From NCBI GenBank assembly GCA_002702895.1, contig PACX01000022.1, positions 116,513 through 180,512 of the forward strand: a DNA stretch of 64,000 bases. Reading direction: 5' to 3'. Numbering within the stretch: the first letter of the stretch is position 1; every line of letters starts with the position of its first letter. The notes beneath the pieces were generated by a model that did not search any database, had not been told where the DNA came from, and saw only the letters and a program-made list of their open reading frames with translations. Below are positions 45,576 to 53,580 of the stretch, piece by piece. The DNA is from Flavobacteriaceae bacterium. Lineage in GTDB: Bacteria; Bacteroidota; Bacteroidia; Flavobacteriales; Flavobacteriaceae. Position numbers and translations under genes: made by a program.

Positions 45576-46312
45576 AAAAAAACACAACTATTGGTTCTTG
45601 GATTACACTTAATCATACTTCAATTGTAGAAATAATTGCAGAAGCTGGTTTTGATTGGCTTTGTGTTGATTTAGAACATTCAGTTACTGACTACAAAGAA
45701 GCTCAACAACTAATATCAAGTATACAAAGCAAAGGAATAATAGCTTATGTTAGAGTTGGAGAAAATAACCCCCTAATTATTAAAAGAATTCTTGATGCAG
45801 GAGCTGATGGAATAATTATTCCAAATATTAATTCTAAAAATGAAGCTTTAAAAGCTGTAGAATCTATTTATTATCCACCTATTGGCAAAAGAGGTGTTGG
45901 ATTAGCTAGAGCTCAAAAATATGGTTTTGATTTCAATAAATATAGAGACGGCAAAGCAAAAAATATAAAAATTATTGTTCAAATAGAGCATATTAATGCA
46001 ATTAATGAATTAGAATCTATATTAGAAATAGATGAGATAGACGGAACATTTATCGGTCCTTATGATTTGTCAGGATCAATGGGCAAACCAGGTCAATATG
46101 ATGATATAGATGTCAAAGAAGTGCTTTCTAAATATGAAACAATTGTTAAAAATTATGATAAACTTATAGGCTATCATGTTATCGAGCCAGATCATACAAA
46201 AGTGATTGACAAAATAAATAAAGGGTATAATTTTATAGCTTTTAGTTTAGATACTATATTTTTAGGATCAGCAGTCAGAAATGAAATGAAATCTTTAAAA
46301 AATAATCTCTAA
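45572..46312 (+). CDS. HpcH/HpaI family aldolase
   Basis: A 246 aa class II pyruvate-type aldolase. GSWITLNHTSIVEIIAEAGFDWLCVDLEHS is the family start, followed by VRVGENNPLIIKRILDAGADGIIIPNI, the metal-binding VQIEHINAINELESIL (Glu) and GTFIGPYDLSGSMGKPG (Asp). Such enzymes condense or split pyruvate and an aldehyde to give 2-keto-3-deoxy acids. Next to a KdsB-like cytidylyltransferase it is a candidate for making an ulosonic acid without PEP. It is the first gene of module C. Confidence 0.92.
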   Translation: MKKNTTIGSWITLNHTSIVEIIAEAGFDWLCVDLEHSVTDYKEAQQLISSIQSKGIIAYVRVGENNPLIIKRILDAGADGIIIPNINSKNEALKAVESIYYPPIGKRGVGLARAQKYGFDFNKYRDGKAKNIKIIVQIEHINAINELESILEIDEIDGTFIGPYDLSGSMGKPGQYDDIDVKEVLSKYETIVKNYDKLIGYHVIEPDHTKVIDKINKGYNFIAFSLDTIFLGSAVRNEMKSLKNNL

Positions 46313-46321
46313 ACTTTAGAA

Positions 46322-47089
46322 ATGAAAATATTAGGAATAATTCCTGCAAGAATGGCATCATCTAGATTTCCTGGAAAACCTATGAAAGATATATTAGGAA
46401 TGCCTATGATTGGTCATTGCTATAAAAGAGCACAAATGTCTTCTGTTTTAAATGATGTTTATGTTGCTACTTGTGATTTAGAAATTTTTGAATATATAAA
46501 AAGTATTGGAGGAAAGGTTGTAATGACATCTAGTTCGCATGAAAGAGCTTCTGATCGAATTGCAGAAGCATTATTAATAATTGAAAAAATTAATAAAATA
46601 AAATCTGAAATCGTAGTTTTATTACAAGGAGATGAACCAATGACAAGACCCTCAATGATTGAAGCTGCAGTTCATCCTTTAATACATTCTGAAAATATTA
46701 AAATATCTAATTTATATACTAAAATAAAAACCATAAATGAATTTGAGAATCGAAATGAAGTTAAGGTAGTTGTAGATAAAAATAATTTTGCAATGTATTT
46801 TTCAAGAGAGCCTATTCCATCTAGGAGAATGAATTTTTTAAACGTTCCAATGTACAAGCAAGTTTGTGTTATTCCTTTTAAAAGAGATTTTTTAATTGAA
46901 TATAATAAAATGGAACAAACTCCTTTGGAGATTATTGAATCAGTTGATATGATGAGAGTTTTAGAAAATGGGATTAAAATTAAAATGGTTTATATTTCAG
47001 ATGAGAATTATTCTGTTGATACTGCAAATGATTTAAAAAACGTTATAAGAATTATGAAAAATGATAGTATAATAAAAGATTATATTTAA
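46322..47089 (+). CDS. KdsB-like cytidylyltransferase (3-deoxy-ulosonate CMP transferase)
   Basis: A 255 aa enzyme starting ILGIIPARMASSRFPGKPMKDILGMPMIGH, the KdsB signature. VATCDLEIFEYI, SSHERASDRIAEA (KdsB has T-S-x-x-H-x-S-G-T-D-R), VVLLQGDEPMTRPSMI and YFSREPIPSRRM are family blocks. It would activate the product of the HpcH-type aldolase as a CMP-sugar. Because it lies in this glycan module and its His-Glu-Arg-Ala-Ser-Asp segment differs from housekeeping KdsB, it is probably not the lipid A Kdo enzyme. Confidence 0.9.
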   Translation: MKILGIIPARMASSRFPGKPMKDILGMPMIGHCYKRAQMSSVLNDVYVATCDLEIFEYIKSIGGKVVMTSSSHERASDRIAEALLIIEKINKIKSEIVVLLQGDEPMTRPSMIEAAVHPLIHSENIKISNLYTKIKTINEFENRNEVKVVVDKNNFAMYFSREPIPSRRMNFLNVPMYKQVCVIPFKRDFLIEYNKMEQTPLEIIESVDMMRVLENGIKIKMVYISDENYSVDTANDLKNVIRIMKNDSIIKDYI

Positions 47090-47090
47090 A

Positions 47091-48021
47091 ATGAGAATTC
47101 TTTTAACAACAACTTCCTTTATTGATACACCAGGGATGCACCAAAAGAAATTGCATGACTCTAAATTTAAAATAGATGAATTAAGGGGTCCTCTCAAAGA
47201 GGAAGTTTTATTGCCGATAATTTCTAATTACGATGGTATAATTTGTGGAGATGATGATATTACTTATAAAGTAATAAGTAGTGGATCTAAAGGTAAACTT
47301 AAAGTTATTTCTAAATATGGTATTGGCCTTGATAAAGTTGATTTAAATGCAGCTAAAAAATTTAGAATTCCAGTTTTTAATACCCCAGGTGTTAACCATA
47401 TAACTGTATCTGAACATATAATCGCATTAATTTTTACTTTTTATAAAAATATTCACTTAGAATATCAAATTACTATAAATGGAAAATGGAAAAGATTAAT
47501 AGGAAATGAAGTTTTTGACAAAAAAATTGGGATACTTGGTCTGGGTAGAATAGGCAAAGAACTATATAAGAGAGTTATAGCTTTGGGAATGAAAGTTATA
47601 GTATATGACTCTAATATAGATTCAAAATTTGTTTCTAAAAACAATATACAAGCTGTTGAATCAATTGAAAGACTTGTAGAAGATATAGATATTTTAGCTT
47701 TAACTCTCCCTTTAACGGAAATATCTAAAGGAATTATTAACAAAGAGCTAATAGAAAAAACAAACAAAAAAATAATAATAGTTAATACATCAAGAGCTTT
47801 AATTGTAGATCAAAAGTCTTTAATTTATTTACTTAAAGAAAAAAAAAATAAAAGCATATTTAACTGATGTTTTAGAGGAAGAACCTATGACTGAAAATCA
47901 TCCATTACTTGATTTTGATAATGTTATAATTACTCCTCATATTGGCTCAAGGACTTTTGAGAGTGTTCAAAGGCAAGGCTCAATGGCTGTGGAAAACTTA
48001 TTTAAAATTTTAAACAAATGA
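47091..48021 (+). CDS. D-2-hydroxyacid dehydrogenase (SerA-like), frameshifted at a poly-A run
   Basis: The open frame ends at 47867 (258 aa) with the Rossmann motif GILGLGRIGKEL and the catalytic-Arg segment NTSRALIVDQKSL. The catalytic Glu and His are missing in that frame. They follow in the +1 frame: KAYLTDVLEEEPM and VIITPHIGSRTFES, ending at TGA 48019-48021. Deleting one A from the 10-A run at 47839-47848 joins them to a 309 aa protein of normal length that ends in an ATGA overlap with the next gene. It is therefore intact apart from one base. Its role in the module is presumably reduction or oxidation of a 2-keto/hydroxy acid. Confidence 0.88.
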
Positions 48022-48932
48022 AAAAAATAATAGTATTTGGAGGCTCAGGATTTTTGGGAAGTCATGTTGCAGATGAATTGACGAAAAAAGGGCATGATGT
48101 TACAATTTTTGATAAAGTAAAATCTAAACATCTTAAATCTAACCAAAAAATGGTATTAGGAGATATTTTAAATCAAAAAATTGTAAAAAAAGTAATTAAA
48201 GGAGCAGATTATGTTTATCATTTTGCTGCCATCGCAGATATACTAGAAGCTAAAAAAAATCCTGTAGATACAGCAAAATTTAATATAATGGCAACAATGT
48301 ACTTACTTGACGCATGTAATGAGTTTAAAGTCAAAAGGTTTATATATTCAAGTTCGGTATATGTTTACAGTGAACATGGATCATTTTATAGAAGTTCAAA
48401 ACAATCTTGTGAATTATTCATTGAAAATTATCAAAAAGAATATAATTTAAACTTTACAATTTTAAGATATGGATCTTTGTATGGTCCTAGAGCAAATCAT
48501 TTTAATTTTATTAAAAAAACAATTGAACAGGCATTAATTGAGAATAGAATTCAGAGAAAGGGTGATGGTAATGAAGTAAGAGATTATATAAATGTTTTGG
48601 ATGCTGCAATTGCTAGTGTAGATGTTTTAGAAGAAGAATATTTAAACAAATACGTTATGATTACAGGACCTCAAACAATGAAAGTAAAAGAAATATTAGA
48701 GATGATTAAAGAAATACTTAATGATGAAATTGAAATAGAATATTTAAGTGATCTTGTTGAAGGGCACTACCAAATAACCCCATATTCTTTTAAACCTAAA
48801 GTAGCTTTGAAATTAATTCCTAAAAATTATCATGATTTAGGACAAGGAATTTTGGATTTAATTTATGATGTATATGCAGAGTTAATTAAAAAAGGAGAAA
48901 AAATAAAGTATAATAAACTTGATAGCAAATGA
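48018..48932 (+). CDS. NAD-dependent epimerase/dehydratase family protein
   Basis: A 304 aa extended SDR. IIVFGGSGFLGSHVADEL is the NAD site, followed by VYHFAAIADILEAKKNP, FIYSSSVYVYSEHG (Ser/Thr) and the catalytic YRSSKQSCELF (YxxxK). ILRYGSLYGPRANHFNFI and GNEVRDYINVLDAA are typical of UDP-sugar 4-epimerases and dehydratases. It belongs to module C, overlapping the preceding gene by 4 bp and the cyclase gene by 4 bp. The exact sugar is unknown. Confidence 0.9.
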   Translation: MKKIIVFGGSGFLGSHVADELTKKGHDVTIFDKVKSKHLKSNQKMVLGDILNQKIVKKVIKGADYVYHFAAIADILEAKKNPVDTAKFNIMATMYLLDACNEFKVKRFIYSSSVYVYSEHGSFYRSSKQSCELFIENYQKEYNLNFTILRYGSLYGPRANHFNFIKKTIEQALIENRIQRKGDGNEVRDYINVLDAAIASVDVLEEEYLNKYVMITGPQTMKVKEILEMIKEILNDEIEIEYLSDLVEGHYQITPYSFKPKVALKLIPKNYHDLGQGILDLIYDVYAELIKKGEKIKYNKLDSK

Positions 48933-49582
48933 GTAAGTATATTTATCTTTCCTATTTCTTAGATGATAAAACTCCCATTTATGGTGGTGATAGAGGAATT
49001 AGTATAACTGAAAATAGTTCAATTAAAATGGGCGATACAGCAAATACTAAACTATTATCATTTCATAACCATTCAGGAACTCATATTGACTTTCCAAACC
49101 ATTTCATCGATAATGGGAAAAAATCAGATGATTATGAAGCAGGGTTTTGGATATTTGAAGATCCACATTTAATTAATATTAATGTATCAGAAAACGAGTT
49201 AATTAATATTAGTAAAAAAACATTGAATACTATTCCCATAAATACTGACTTTTTGATTTTTAACACTGGATTCCATATTTACAGAAATGATGAAAAGTTT
49301 TGGAAATATAACCCCGGTTTTGCTCCTGAAATGGCAAAAAAACTAAAAGACCATTGTCCAAATCTTAAAATTATTGCTATGGATACAATTTCTTTGACTT
49401 CATTTCAAAACAGAGAAATAGGAAGAGTTTCTCATAAAAATTTTCTTGGCAAAAGCGACTTATTAATTGTTGAAGACATTGATGTGAGATTTTTAAAAAC
49501 CCAGCCAAAAAAAGTAATGTGTTTTCCATTATTAGTAAAGAGCGTAGATGGCTGTCCGGTAACAATCATAGCTCAAGTTTAA
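48929..49582 (+). CDS. Cyclase family protein (kynurenine-formamidase-like metal hydrolase)
   Basis: A 217 aa protein with the family's metal-binding motif in HNHSGTHIDFPNHFID (H-x-G-T-H-x-D-x-P-x-H) at about residues 47-62, DFLIFNTGFHIY, NLKIIAMDTISL and NFLGKSDLLIVEDIDV. Members are metal-dependent hydrolases or lyases of small amides or lactones, for example kynurenine formamidase. No tryptophan pathway is nearby. In module C it could act on an amide or lactone of the ulosonic acid. Confidence 0.9.
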   Translation: MSKYIYLSYFLDDKTPIYGGDRGISITENSSIKMGDTANTKLLSFHNHSGTHIDFPNHFIDNGKKSDDYEAGFWIFEDPHLININVSENELINISKKTLNTIPINTDFLIFNTGFHIYRNDEKFWKYNPGFAPEMAKKLKDHCPNLKIIAMDTISLTSFQNREIGRVSHKNFLGKSDLLIVEDIDVRFLKTQPKKVMCFPLLVKSVDGCPVTIIAQV

Positions 49583-49583
49583 A

Positions 49584-50228
49584 ATGAATTATAAAGCATT
49601 AATATATGATTTTGATGGAGTAATATGTGATTCTGTTGATGTAAAAACAGAAGCATTTGCCCAGATATATAAAAAATATGGGCCAGATGTTGTCAAAAAT
49701 GTAAAAGAATATCATATTAAAAATGGTGGTATATCAAGATTTAAAAAATTTAAATATTTTCATCTTAATTACTTAGGGCTTAAATTATCAAATAATCAAT
49801 TAATCTCTCTAGGAAATACTTTTTCAAATTTAGTAAAGAAAAAAGTTATTGAATCACCATTTATTAATGGAGTACAAGACTTTATATCAATTAATTCTAG
49901 AACTTTTTTACAATTTATTTGCACAGGAACACCAGAAAATGAAATTTTAGAAATTGCAAAAAAAAAAAATATATCTACTTACTTTAATGAAATTTATGGA
50001 TCTCCAAAAAGTAAGGAGGAAATCATTAGCTTAATAAAAAAAAAATACAATTTAAGTTCTGATGAAATAGTATTTTTTGGAGATGCAATGACGGATTATA
50101 ATTCCTCCAAGAAATGTAATGTTTCATTTATCGGAGTTGAAAATAATTTAAACTCTTTTCCAAAAAATACTTTTTTAATAAATGATTTTCTGGATGATTC
50201 ACTTAAAAAAATTTTAAAAATTAACTAA
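49584..50228 (+). CDS. HAD superfamily hydrolase
   Basis: A 214 aa phosphatase of the beta-phosphoglucomutase-like branch. LIYDFDGVICDSVDVKTEAF is the nucleophile motif (DxD), FICTGTPENEILEIA gives the Thr motif, KSKEEIISLIKKKY the Lys, and VFFGDAMTDYNSSKKC the acidic Mg motif. It is the last enzyme of module C and may dephosphorylate a phosphorylated intermediate, as KdsC does for Kdo. A 12-A run at 49958-49969 is read in frame. Confidence 0.9.
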   Translation: MNYKALIYDFDGVICDSVDVKTEAFAQIYKKYGPDVVKNVKEYHIKNGGISRFKKFKYFHLNYLGLKLSNNQLISLGNTFSNLVKKKVIESPFINGVQDFISINSRTFLQFICTGTPENEILEIAKKKNISTYFNEIYGSPKSKEEIISLIKKKYNLSSDEIVFFGDAMTDYNSSKKCNVSFIGVENNLNSFPKNTFLINDFLDDSLKKILKIN

Positions 50229-51700
50229 TGAATAAAAAAGAATTAGTATGGACTTTGCCAAAATCTTTTTTAAGGTTTTGTTACGGGTCTGTAATTATTA
50301 TTTCTTTTCTAATATTTTTTACAAATTTTATTGGTATTACATCAAATCCCTTCTATTCTAACACATCAGTATTTCTTTTTTTTATTTCAACAATTTTAGT
50401 ATACAAGATTGCTCTTCTTAATACAGCCTTAACTTTCTGCCTTAGTTTTTCTTTGTTAACTGCTTTTTCACAAAGAATAATTATTACTTACTTTTTTCCG
50501 GAATCTATGGATTTTCAATTGGATTCAAGTACTGGAATTAACAGATTAGTTTTTACTAAAATGGAAGTAGAGTATGGATTATTTTTTTATACTCTATGCA
50601 CTGGGAGTGCTTTATTAGGATTTTTAATTGGTGGAAGTAAAAGTATAAAAATACCTAACACTGAAAATGTAAAAAATGTTTTTGATTTTGAATACATAAA
50701 TTTTTTTGTATTTAAGTTTAAAACTATATACTTTATCAAATGTGTTATTTGGTTTTATATTATCACAGTATTAGTTAAAATCGGAATAATATTAAATTCG
50801 GGCATTGGCTTAACCGGAGCCACTCATAACTCTGATCAATCTTTACTGCATTTTATTTCAACTAGATCAGTAGTAATTAAAAATTTTGCCTTTTTTGGGA
50901 TTATTTTATTGTGGCAGTACGAGAAAAAAAATAAATTAACTAAATTGTTTTTTAGCTTGTATTTTATTGAAAGTTTAGTGGCTGCCTCCAGAGCGTTTTT
51001 ACTTTCTTTAGCTCAAACCTTCACTATAATTTATTATATACTAAGAAAAAAAATAAAATTAAAATACATAATAATTTCAATTGCCATTATTGTTGGTTTT
51101 GGAGCAATATATTATGTACTAGTATCCTTATTAAGAAATTATTTGCTAACGGGTGAAGTATATTTTAGTTCAGTAAATGCTTTTTTATCAATTTCTAGAG
51201 GTTTATCTCAGTTTGATTCTTTGTTACTTTGGATTGAAATGCCAAGTCAACTTTATGAAAAAAGTGTTGGTTTTTTTCCAGATTTAATATTATTTATTAA
51301 TTCTTTTGTAATTGGGGATATTATACCCGATCCAGATAGAGTTAATTTAGGTAAATTGATGGTTCAATATGGTAGACAAAGTGATTTTGATATTTTTTCA
51401 TTAGCAGGCCATTCAGAAAATCCTGGAGCATTTGGTACAACTTATATGTATTTGGGTTTATATGGAGGGATGATCTATTGGTTTCTTCATGGGTTTGTAT
51501 TAACTGTTTTTATGAATTCAAAAATTCATACATTTTGGAAATTTGCGATTATTAGTAGTTTTGCTTTTGGCCCAAATTACGTTGTTTATACTTCGTTTAT
51601 ATCTTTAATACAGCCCCTTCTAGTAATTGGTTTAGGTGTTATTGCGTTTGATTTTATTAAATCAATTTTTGGATATAAACAGTCTTTAAATATCAAATAA
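50228..51700 (+). CDS. Second Wzy-like oligosaccharide repeat unit polymerase
   Basis: A 490 aa protein with about ten membrane segments. The region from VAASRAFLLSLAQTFTIIYYIL through YYVLVSLLRNYLLTG to SISRGLSQFDSLLLWIEMP matches the arrangement of O-antigen polymerases (oligosaccharide repeat unit polymerase family). The periplasmic loop with HSENPGAFGTTYMYLGLYGG is the typical Wzy N-P-G/G-x-x-Y-x-x-x-G region. It differs from the polymerase at 9551, so the locus carries two. It shares one base with the HAD gene stop. Confidence 0.82.
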   Translation: MNKKELVWTLPKSFLRFCYGSVIIISFLIFFTNFIGITSNPFYSNTSVFLFFISTILVYKIALLNTALTFCLSFSLLTAFSQRIIITYFFPESMDFQLDSSTGINRLVFTKMEVEYGLFFYTLCTGSALLGFLIGGSKSIKIPNTENVKNVFDFEYINFFVFKFKTIYFIKCVIWFYIITVLVKIGIILNSGIGLTGATHNSDQSLLHFISTRSVVIKNFAFFGIILLWQYEKKNKLTKLFFSLYFIESLVAASRAFLLSLAQTFTIIYYILRKKIKLKYIIISIAIIVGFGAIYYVLVSLLRNYLLTGEVYFSSVNAFLSISRGLSQFDSLLLWIEMPSQLYEKSVGFFPDLILFINSFVIGDIIPDPDRVNLGKLMVQYGRQSDFDIFSLAGHSENPGAFGTTYMYLGLYGGMIYWFLHGFVLTVFMNSKIHTFWKFAIISSFAFGPNYVVYTSFISLIQPLLVIGLGVIAFDFIKSIFGYKQSLNIK

Positions 51701-51733
51701 ATCATTCATTAATAGATTCTTCATTTGTTTTTT

Positions 51734-53572
51734 ATGAAAAATAAAATTTTATTTCTAAATATTTCAAATAATCTATGGACTTTTAGAGTTGATTCTAATC
51801 AGATTAATAGATATTTGAGTGATTATATTGATATAAATTCAAAAAAAATAAAATCTAAATATATTTCATTTATAAATACTTTGTCTAATCATAAAATTTA
51901 TGGAAAAAACATTTCAGAACATTTTCATTTAAAATCAGGTTATAATATCTGGTGGATGTCCAAAATTGCAGAGAAAAGTTCATATAAATCACCACAAATC
52001 TCTGATTGTATAAAGTTGATTGCATTGGAAGAAATTATTCTTCATAACAAATGCAACAAAATTATTTTGACTGTTGATAATCACAAGTTAATAAAGTCAA
52101 TAAGAAAATTGTCAAAAAACCTTGGAATTAAGATTGTAATTAATAATTATAAATTTAAATATTATTTAGAATCAATAAGAAGAAATATTTTTCACTTCTA
52201 TTTTTTTTTAAATTTAGTAAAGGGAATAGTCTATTTATTTTTAAATTTTATTTCAGTATGGTTTAGAACAAAACCTTCTAGTAATTGGTTTAAAGGAGAT
52301 AAATCAATTATGATTTTTTCTTATTTCATACATTTAGATTTAAATAAAAGTAAAAAAGGAATTTTTTATTCAAGACAATGGGAACTATTACCTAAATTAA
52401 TTAACTCTATCAATGTTAAATGTAACTGGGTTCATCATTTTTTAACTAGTGAAGTAGCTAGAAGTCCTAAGCAAGCAATTAATCTTTTGGAAAAATTTAA
52501 TTTATCCTCAAATAATCGCCACACCTTATTAAATTCATATTTAGATTTTGTTATTATAAGAAAAATATTTGTGAATTATTTATACATAATTAAAAAAACA
52601 ATTGAAATTAGTTCCATAAGAAATCATTTCAAATTTGATAAATCTTCAATTGATTTTTGGCCTTTATTAATGGAAGATTGGTATTCTTCTTTTGTTGGAG
52701 CAACATGTATACAAAATTTAATATTTATTTTTCAGATGGATAAAATTTTCAAAGAAATGCCATACCAAAAATTGGGTTTGTATTTAAATGAAAACCAGGG
52801 ATGGGAACGTGCCATGTTACAATCTTGGCGAAAACACAAACATGGAAAGATAATTGGAGTTCAACATTCTTCCTTGAGATATTGGGATTTAAGATATTTT
52901 GACCACAAAGATATTTTAAATTCTAATGGAAAGTTTTCACAACCAAAGCCAGATTACATTGCAGTTAATGGTCCAATTCCTTTAAAAATTTACTTAGATG
53001 CTAAATATGATAAGAAATCTTTTATCAAAGTTGAAGCTGTTAGGTACTTATTTCACTTAAATAATTCATCTAAAAAAAATAAATCATTAATTAAAAATAA
53101 ATGTAAAAAAATTTTGATACTAGGAAATATTTTAAAAGATTCAACAATAGCGTTATTATCTTTATTAAGTAAAATTGATTTTAAGGATTCAATAAAATTT
53201 GTAATAAAGGCTCACCCGGGCGCGCTTATTAATGAAAAAAAATTTCCTAAATTAAATTTGGAAGCAAATAACACTCCTCTTGTTGATCTCTTGGATGAAT
53301 TTGATAACTGTATAGCAGTCGGAGACACAACGGCTGCATTAGACGCTTATTTATCAGGTCTTAATCTAATTGTATTTTTAGTCAATGGGGAATTAAATTT
53401 AAGTCCTTTAAAAGGATTTGCTAGTGTTCATTTTGTGAGGAATTCTAATCAATTAAAAAAAGTATTGGACTTTAATAAAAACAAAAGCAAACAATTAAAT
53501 GTAATACAATCATATTATTGGTTAGATAAATCTTTACCTAAATGGAAAAATTTATTAAATGATTTTTATTAG
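51734..53572 (+). CDS. Surface carbohydrate biosynthesis protein (TIGR04326-like), GT-B-like
   Basis: A 612 aa protein that I link tentatively to the LIC-type surface carbohydrate family. The middle has a hydrophobic stretch (FYFFLNLVKGIVYLFLNFI) at about residues 150-175. The conserved-looking part is GLYLNENQGWERAMLQSWRK, KIIGVQHSSLRYWDLRYF, and later VIKAHPGALINEKKF and LLDEFDNCIAVGDTTAALDAYLSGL. This GT-B end layout recalls CDP-glycerol or sialyl-type transferases. A longer frame from TTG 51725 adds three residues. It follows the module C polymerase. Confidence 0.6.
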   Translation: MKNKILFLNISNNLWTFRVDSNQINRYLSDYIDINSKKIKSKYISFINTLSNHKIYGKNISEHFHLKSGYNIWWMSKIAEKSSYKSPQISDCIKLIALEEIILHNKCNKIILTVDNHKLIKSIRKLSKNLGIKIVINNYKFKYYLESIRRNIFHFYFFLNLVKGIVYLFLNFISVWFRTKPSSNWFKGDKSIMIFSYFIHLDLNKSKKGIFYSRQWELLPKLINSINVKCNWVHHFLTSEVARSPKQAINLLEKFNLSSNNRHTLLNSYLDFVIIRKIFVNYLYIIKKTIEISSIRNHFKFDKSSIDFWPLLMEDWYSSFVGATCIQNLIFIFQMDKIFKEMPYQKLGLYLNENQGWERAMLQSWRKHKHGKIIGVQHSSLRYWDLRYFDHKDILNSNGKFSQPKPDYIAVNGPIPLKIYLDAKYDKKSFIKVEAVRYLFHLNNSSKKNKSLIKNKCKKILILGNILKDSTIALLSLLSKIDFKDSIKFVIKAHPGALINEKKFPKLNLEANNTPLVDLLDEFDNCIAVGDTTAALDAYLSGLNLIVFLVNGELNLSPLKGFASVHFVRNSNQLKKVLDFNKNKSKQLNVIQSYYWLDKSLPKWKNLLNDFY

Positions 53573-53580
53573 GTTTTAAT

